Source of the DNA: Oscillospiraceae bacterium
Lineage (GTDB): Bacteria > Bacillota > Clostridia > Saccharofermentanales > Saccharofermentanaceae
Assembly: GCA_902782985.1 (NCBI GenBank)
Contig: CACZPC010000012.1
Span: forward strand, 1-9,139
Length of the DNA: 9,139 nt
Reading direction: 5' to 3'
In this document: piece by piece, positions 6,274 to 9,139 of the stretch
Position numbering within the stretch: position 1 is the first letter of the stretch
Layout: each line of letters opens with the position of its first letter
Notes under the pieces: model-generated
Database searches by the model: none
Told to the model about the DNA's origin: nothing
Seen by the model: the letters and a program-made list of their open reading frames with translations, nothing else
Program-made: the position numbers and the translations under genes

Positions 6274-6302
6274 TTGAACTTTATCCTCTAATGCAATAAA
6301 AT
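6274..6302 (+). promoter_or_regulatory. Promoter of the oxidoreductase-led operon
   Basis: TTGAAC (6274-6279) and TAAAAT (6297-6302), each one base from consensus, are 17 bases apart. Transcription would start near 6309, about 28 bases before the ATG at 6337. Confidence 0.75.
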
Positions 6303-6336
6303 CTAAAGGTATTACATCATGGTGAGAAGGAAGTGA

Positions 6337-7293
6337 ATGCGTATGTTTAATGTAGGTATCCTGGGATGCGGACAGATAGCTGCCGTTATGGCGCAGAACC
6401 TTGCAGGGGTCGACGGTATACGTGTTGCTGCCGTGGCATCAAGAGAGAAGAAGAGAGCGACTGCTTTCGCCAAGAAATACTGTCCTGACGCCAAGGCATT
6501 CGGAACCTACGAACAGATGGTGGATATGAAGGAGATCGATCTCGTTTATATCTCCACGCCCAACACCTATCATTATGAGAATGCGATCCTTTGCCTTAAG
6601 GCTTATAAGAATATCCTTGTCGAAAAGCCCTTCACGATGAGTAAGGCCGAGGCTGACAGTATCTTTACGGAGGCCAAGAACAGGAATCTCTTTGTATGTG
6701 AAGCAATGTGGACGGCATTCATGCCCCTTCACAAGGTCATCCTCGGATGGATCAAGGATGGCAGGATAGGCAGCGTCAGATATATGTCATCCAATCTGGG
6801 TTATGACATAAAGGATGTACCGAGGCTTACAGATCCTATGCTCGGAGGCGGAGCTTATCTTGATCTCGGTGTTTATCCGACTCATCTGGCCATGTCGGTA
6901 TTGGGAGATGACGTCTATCCCATAGCCGTTCGCTGCAGGAAGTATTCCACCGGTATCGATGAAGACACTACATTTGTCCTCGAAGGTCAGGGCGGCGTGC
7001 AGAATGTTTCTTACGTAACAATGGATGCCAGGACCGACGGTGACGGCTCAATAGTAGGTGACAGGGGATTTATCAGGATCAGAAATATAAATAATTACGA
7101 GAGTGTCGAGCTTTTCGATAAAGACGGCAAGCTCGTACAGAAAGAGGAAAGAGAAGGATTTTCCGGATATACACTCGAGGTTCAGGCCTGCGCGGATGCG
7201 ATAAGAAACGGCCTTATCCAGTGTCCTCAGATGCCATGGTCAAGGACTGCGGCCCTTGCGGGTATTAGCGACAGAGTGCTCTCGATGATGTAA
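6337..7293 (+). CDS. Gfo/Idh/MocA-family NAD(P)-dependent oxidoreductase
   Basis: This 318-residue protein matches the usual length of the family, which oxidises or reduces sugars, inositols and related alcohols with NAD(P) in the cytoplasm. The N-terminal Rossmann fold opens with VGILGCGQIA (6-15), the dinucleotide-binding glycine motif, and AAVASRE (31-37) is the second strand. EKPFT (96-100) contains the conserved Glu-Lys-Pro whose lysine (97) sits in the active site. GGGAYLDLGVYPTH (170-183) carries the usual Asp176 and His183 of the catalytic region. The overall pattern, including CEAMW (121-125), resembles the dihydrodiol dehydrogenase-like branch, but the substrate cannot be predicted. 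The ATG at 6337 follows AAGGA (6327-6331) by five bases. A second in-frame ATG at 6343 would also work and would remove only two residues. This is the first gene of a probable four-gene operon, but nothing shows that its neighbours share its pathway. Confidence 0.9.
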   Translation: MRMFNVGILGCGQIAAVMAQNLAGVDGIRVAAVASREKKRATAFAKKYCPDAKAFGTYEQMVDMKEIDLVYISTPNTYHYENAILCLKAYKNILVEKPFTMSKAEADSIFTEAKNRNLFVCEAMWTAFMPLHKVILGWIKDGRIGSVRYMSSNLGYDIKDVPRLTDPMLGGGAYLDLGVYPTHLAMSVLGDDVYPIAVRCRKYSTGIDEDTTFVLEGQGGVQNVSYVTMDARTDGDGSIVGDRGFIRIRNINNYESVELFDKDGKLVQKEEREGFSGYTLEVQACADAIRNGLIQCPQMPWSRTAALAGISDRVLSMM

Positions 7294-7330
7294 CATCAGG
7301 ATCCGGGAGATCGTAAGTTATTGGGATTTT

Positions 7331-7960
7331 ATGGCACATTATTATGACAGTATGCCCGATACGCCGTCTGAGCGCAGAACGGTGGAATACAGGGCTAACG
7401 GACTGAATTTCAGGTTCGTAACGGATACGGACGTGTTCAGCAGGAACGATATAGATAAGGGATCGGATCTGCTGATGAATTCGGTTATAGAAGATATCAA
7501 GAGCAGGGGAGCAAGGAAAGGCGAAAGACTTCTTGATCTCGGGTGCGGTTACGGTGTGGTCGGTATCGTAATGAAGTCGGTATTCATGGCATTTGACGTA
7601 ATACAGGTGGATGTCAATTCCCGTGCCGTATCGCTTGCTCGTGAGAATGCCGAACGTAATAACGTTAAGATCAGCAAGTGCGTTCAGTCCGATATATTAT
7701 CAGCCCTCGATAAGGATGATATCTTCGACATCGTCATGACGAATCCTCCTGTGAGAGCAGGTAAGCAGACTGTTTTCTCGTTCTATGAACAGGCTTATGA
7801 ACATATGGCGCCCGGAGCTCAGATATATGCCGTTCTCCAGCGAAAGCAAGGTGCTCCGTCTACAGAGAAAAAGCTTATTGAACTCTTTGGGAACTGCGAA
7901 AGTATCGCCATAAGCGGCGGTTACAGAGTTATGAAAGCCGTTAAGGAAAAGGGGCAGTAA
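7331..7960 (+). CDS. Class I SAM-dependent methyltransferase, RsmC/YbxB-like
   Basis: This 209-residue protein has the 'methyltransferase small' fold. LLDLGCGYGVVG (67-78) is the S-adenosylmethionine-binding motif I, and VDVN (93-96) is the acidic residue region that holds the ribose. NPPVRAGK (138-145) is the NPP-type catalytic motif of enzymes that methylate exocyclic amino groups of guanine or adenine in nucleic acids. The opening MAHYYDSMPDTPSERRTVEY and the length match the single-domain Firmicutes group around Bacillus subtilis YbxB, related to the 16S rRNA m2G methyltransferase RsmC. Methylation of rRNA is therefore the likely role, inferred from family only. The ATG is chosen because its N-terminus matches the family. 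The ribosome binding site is weak: only TGGGA just upstream, with a better GGGAG too far away. It lies 37 bases after the oxidoreductase stop, and its TAA touches the next ATG. Confidence 0.85.
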   Translation: MAHYYDSMPDTPSERRTVEYRANGLNFRFVTDTDVFSRNDIDKGSDLLMNSVIEDIKSRGARKGERLLDLGCGYGVVGIVMKSVFMAFDVIQVDVNSRAVSLARENAERNNVKISKCVQSDILSALDKDDIFDIVMTNPPVRAGKQTVFSFYEQAYEHMAPGAQIYAVLQRKQGAPSTEKKLIELFGNCESIAISGGYRVMKAVKEKGQ

Positions 7961-8968
7961 ATGTCGATCACCGCTCATTTCCTTAAGATGATCAACGACG
8001 TTCTTCCGTTCTCATTCCTGGAATCCATGATAATGTTCTTTATCTACGGATTTATCGGATGGATCGTGGAGGTTATCTATTACGGCGTTACCGAGGGTAA
8101 GTTCATCAACAGAGGATTCCTTAACGGTCCTCACTGCCCGGTATACGGAATAGGATTCTACGGTGTTATCTGGTTCTTCCAGCCGGTAGCTCATAATTTC
8201 CCGCTTCTTTTCTTCGGCTCCGCGATCGTATGTACCGTGGTAGAGCTTATAGCAGGTGTTATCCTTTACTGGATCTTCCATCTCAGGTGGTGGGATTATA
8301 CGGATTACAAATTTAATTTTCACGGATTTATCTGCCTTCGCTTTTCGATATATTGGGGCATCGCGTGTTCGCTTGGAATGTTCATGCTCCATCCTTCGGT
8401 AATGAAGATCATTGGCCTCATGAACGGGACGGTCAGGTACGGTGTTGTAACGGTATTGAGCATGATACTCATAATAGATATCATCGTGACGGTTACGTCG
8501 ATATTCAAGTTCAATGAGAAGATCAAGTTCATTACCAACATCTCCGGCGGTATCAGGCTGGTATCCGATAAGCTCGGCAGCCAGATCTATGACACCGTGG
8601 ACACCATAATGACAAAGACGACTCCTGCCGTAGAGACTACCACTCATTCCTATGCGGAATTCCGTGATATGTATACGAAGCACCGCGAAGAGGAGAAGAT
8701 GCTTTCTAAGGAACACAGGGCACAGGAAAGAGAGCTCCTGGAAGGATATCTCAATATGGGTAAGGAGTCATTTAATAAGACCAGACATGCCGCGGGCAAA
8801 AAGATCACATCCATGGTCGATGCAGTCAAGGTATCCAGCCTCAGAACGCTTTATACTATACGTCCGGGTAAGAAAGACGATAACTACGAGACTATCAGAT
8901 ATCTTCAGGATCAGCTGGAGGATCAACTCGAGGATCAGCAGGAAAAGGAGAAAAAGAGATGCGTATAA
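7961..8968 (+). CDS. CmpB-family integral membrane protein ('putative ABC transporter type IV') with charged tail
   Basis: This 335-residue protein belongs to the family Pfam calls ABC_trans_CmpB, common in Clostridia and of unproven function. There is no ATPase domain, so the transporter name is only a label. Hydrophobic segments lie at about 20-40, 62-76, 81-106, 122-142 and 160-183. The family signatures are IGWIVEVIYY (32-41), NRGFLNGPHCPVYG (50-63) and RWWDYTDYKFNFHG (109-122). After the last membrane segment a hydrophilic tail of about 150 residues follows (186-335). It is rich in Glu, Lys, Arg and Gln and probably helical, and ends with DQLE-DQLE-DQQE (317-328). This tail is longer than the membrane core needs and may be a cytoplasmic interaction module. 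The ATG follows the previous TAA with no gap, and AGGGG at 7950-7954 serves as ribosome binding site. The last ten bases overlap the next gene. Both signs indicate translational coupling. Confidence 0.85.
   Translation: MSITAHFLKMINDVLPFSFLESMIMFFIYGFIGWIVEVIYYGVTEGKFINRGFLNGPHCPVYGIGFYGVIWFFQPVAHNFPLLFFGSAIVCTVVELIAGVILYWIFHLRWWDYTDYKFNFHGFICLRFSIYWGIACSLGMFMLHPSVMKIIGLMNGTVRYGVVTVLSMILIIDIIVTVTSIFKFNEKIKFITNISGGIRLVSDKLGSQIYDTVDTIMTKTTPAVETTTHSYAEFRDMYTKHREEEKMLSKEHRAQERELLEGYLNMGKESFNKTRHAAGKKITSMVDAVKVSSLRTLYTIRPGKKDDNYETIRYLQDQLEDQLEDQQEKEKKRCV
8909..8944 (+). repeat. Three tandem 12-base units in the CmpB-like tail
   Basis: The units GATCAGCTGGAG, GATCAACTCGAG and GATCAGCAGGAA are in frame and encode DQLE, DQLE and DQQE. 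Copies differ at a few positions. Such a short in-frame array can gain or lose units by slippage without breaking the frame, extending a predicted helix by four residues each time. Confidence 0.7.
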
Positions 8969-9139
8969 TGGTTGCTTCCGATATCCACGGATCATATGGT
9001 GCTGCTTGCAAAGTCATAGATAAGTTTCATGAGATAAAGGCGGATAAGCTGCTGCTCTTGGGCGATATCCTCTATCACGGTCCGCGAAATGATCTGCCCG
9101 CTGATTATGAGCCCAAGAAGGTCATCGAGTTGTTAAACA
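8959..9139 (+). CDS. yfcE: YfcE-like metallophosphoesterase, 5' part
   Basis: Only the first 60 codons are inside the window; the gene runs off the right edge. The sequence MRIMVASDIHGSYGAACK carries the first calcineurin-like metal motif, D-I-H (residues 8-10). LLLLGDILYHGPRNDLP (32-48) carries the second (GD, 36-37) and the HGPRN...P segment typical of the YfcE branch. Escherichia coli YfcE is a manganese-dependent phosphodiesterase active on artificial substrates; its natural substrate is not settled. The remaining metal motifs (GNCD and two later histidines) lie outside the window, so completeness cannot be judged. The ATG at 8959 has AAGGAG at 8945-8950, eight bases upstream, within the end of the CmpB-like gene, and overlaps that gene by ten bases. 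A second ATG at 8968 is possible but would cut off MRI, which homologues keep. Confidence 0.9.
   Translation, partial: MRIMVASDIHGSYGAACKVIDKFHEIKADKLLLLGDILYHGPRNDLPADYEPKKVIELLN

Noticed and set aside
6319..6336. Five-codon frame (ATG GTG AGA AGG AAG TGA) just before the oxidoreductase gene
   Set aside because: It contains the ribosome binding site of the next gene, has no site of its own and is too short to support beyond chance.
8012..8716. Open frame of 234 codons on the minus strand opposite the CmpB-like gene
   Set aside because: The plus-strand protein has a coherent membrane topology and family signatures, while the antisense translation is rich in charged residues without any recognisable domain. 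It is a by-product of codon use.

Overview
The window looks like chromosomal DNA from a Gram-positive anaerobe of the class Clostridia, perhaps a gut or rumen member. This rests on several features together: strong GGAGG-type ribosome binding sites, sigma-A-like promoters with 17-base spacing, short type II lipoprotein signal peptides ending in MTGC, a family II pyrophosphatase with a CBS-containing regulatory insert, and a CmpB-family membrane protein. Genus and species cannot be read from the sequence. There are no RNA genes, CRISPR arrays, insertion sequences or phage genes.

Layout. Bases 2-406 are the 3' end of a zinc-containing sirtuin, closed by a hairpin terminator (435-467). A good promoter (479-507) with a perfect inverted repeat in its spacer leads, after a leader of about 175 bases, to two adjacent paralogous lipoprotein genes (689-1696 and 1712-2728). 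A strong terminator follows (2833-2873), then a third paralogue (2974-4353). All three have the lipid-anchored cysteine at exactly residue 24, a similar acidic alpha/beta domain and a beta-rich C-terminal region. The third has an extra C-terminal domain after a Thr-Pro linker. Similarity between the copies is mosaic, which points to duplication with domain exchange.

The third lipoprotein gene converges on a manganese-type inorganic pyrophosphatase on the minus strand (4543-6162). Between them lie a bidirectional terminator (4377-4415) and a separate minus-strand terminator (4479-4506). The pyrophosphatase carries a CBS-DRTGG-CBS-type insert, so it is probably controlled by adenine nucleotides.

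A divergent intergenic region (6163-6336) holds two back-to-back promoters and an inverted repeat between them. To the right is a probable plus-strand operon of four tightly spaced genes: a Gfo/Idh/MocA oxidoreductase (6337-7293), an RsmC/YbxB-like methyltransferase (7331-7960), a CmpB-family membrane protein with a charged helical tail (7961-8968) and a YfcE-like phosphodiesterase cut by the window edge (8959-9139). The last three genes abut or overlap, so they are probably translationally coupled, although their functions do not form an obvious pathway.

The least explained part is the lipoprotein family at 689-4353. The rest is mostly recognisable housekeeping or accessory metabolism. I found no convincing defence, mobile or secondary-metabolite system.
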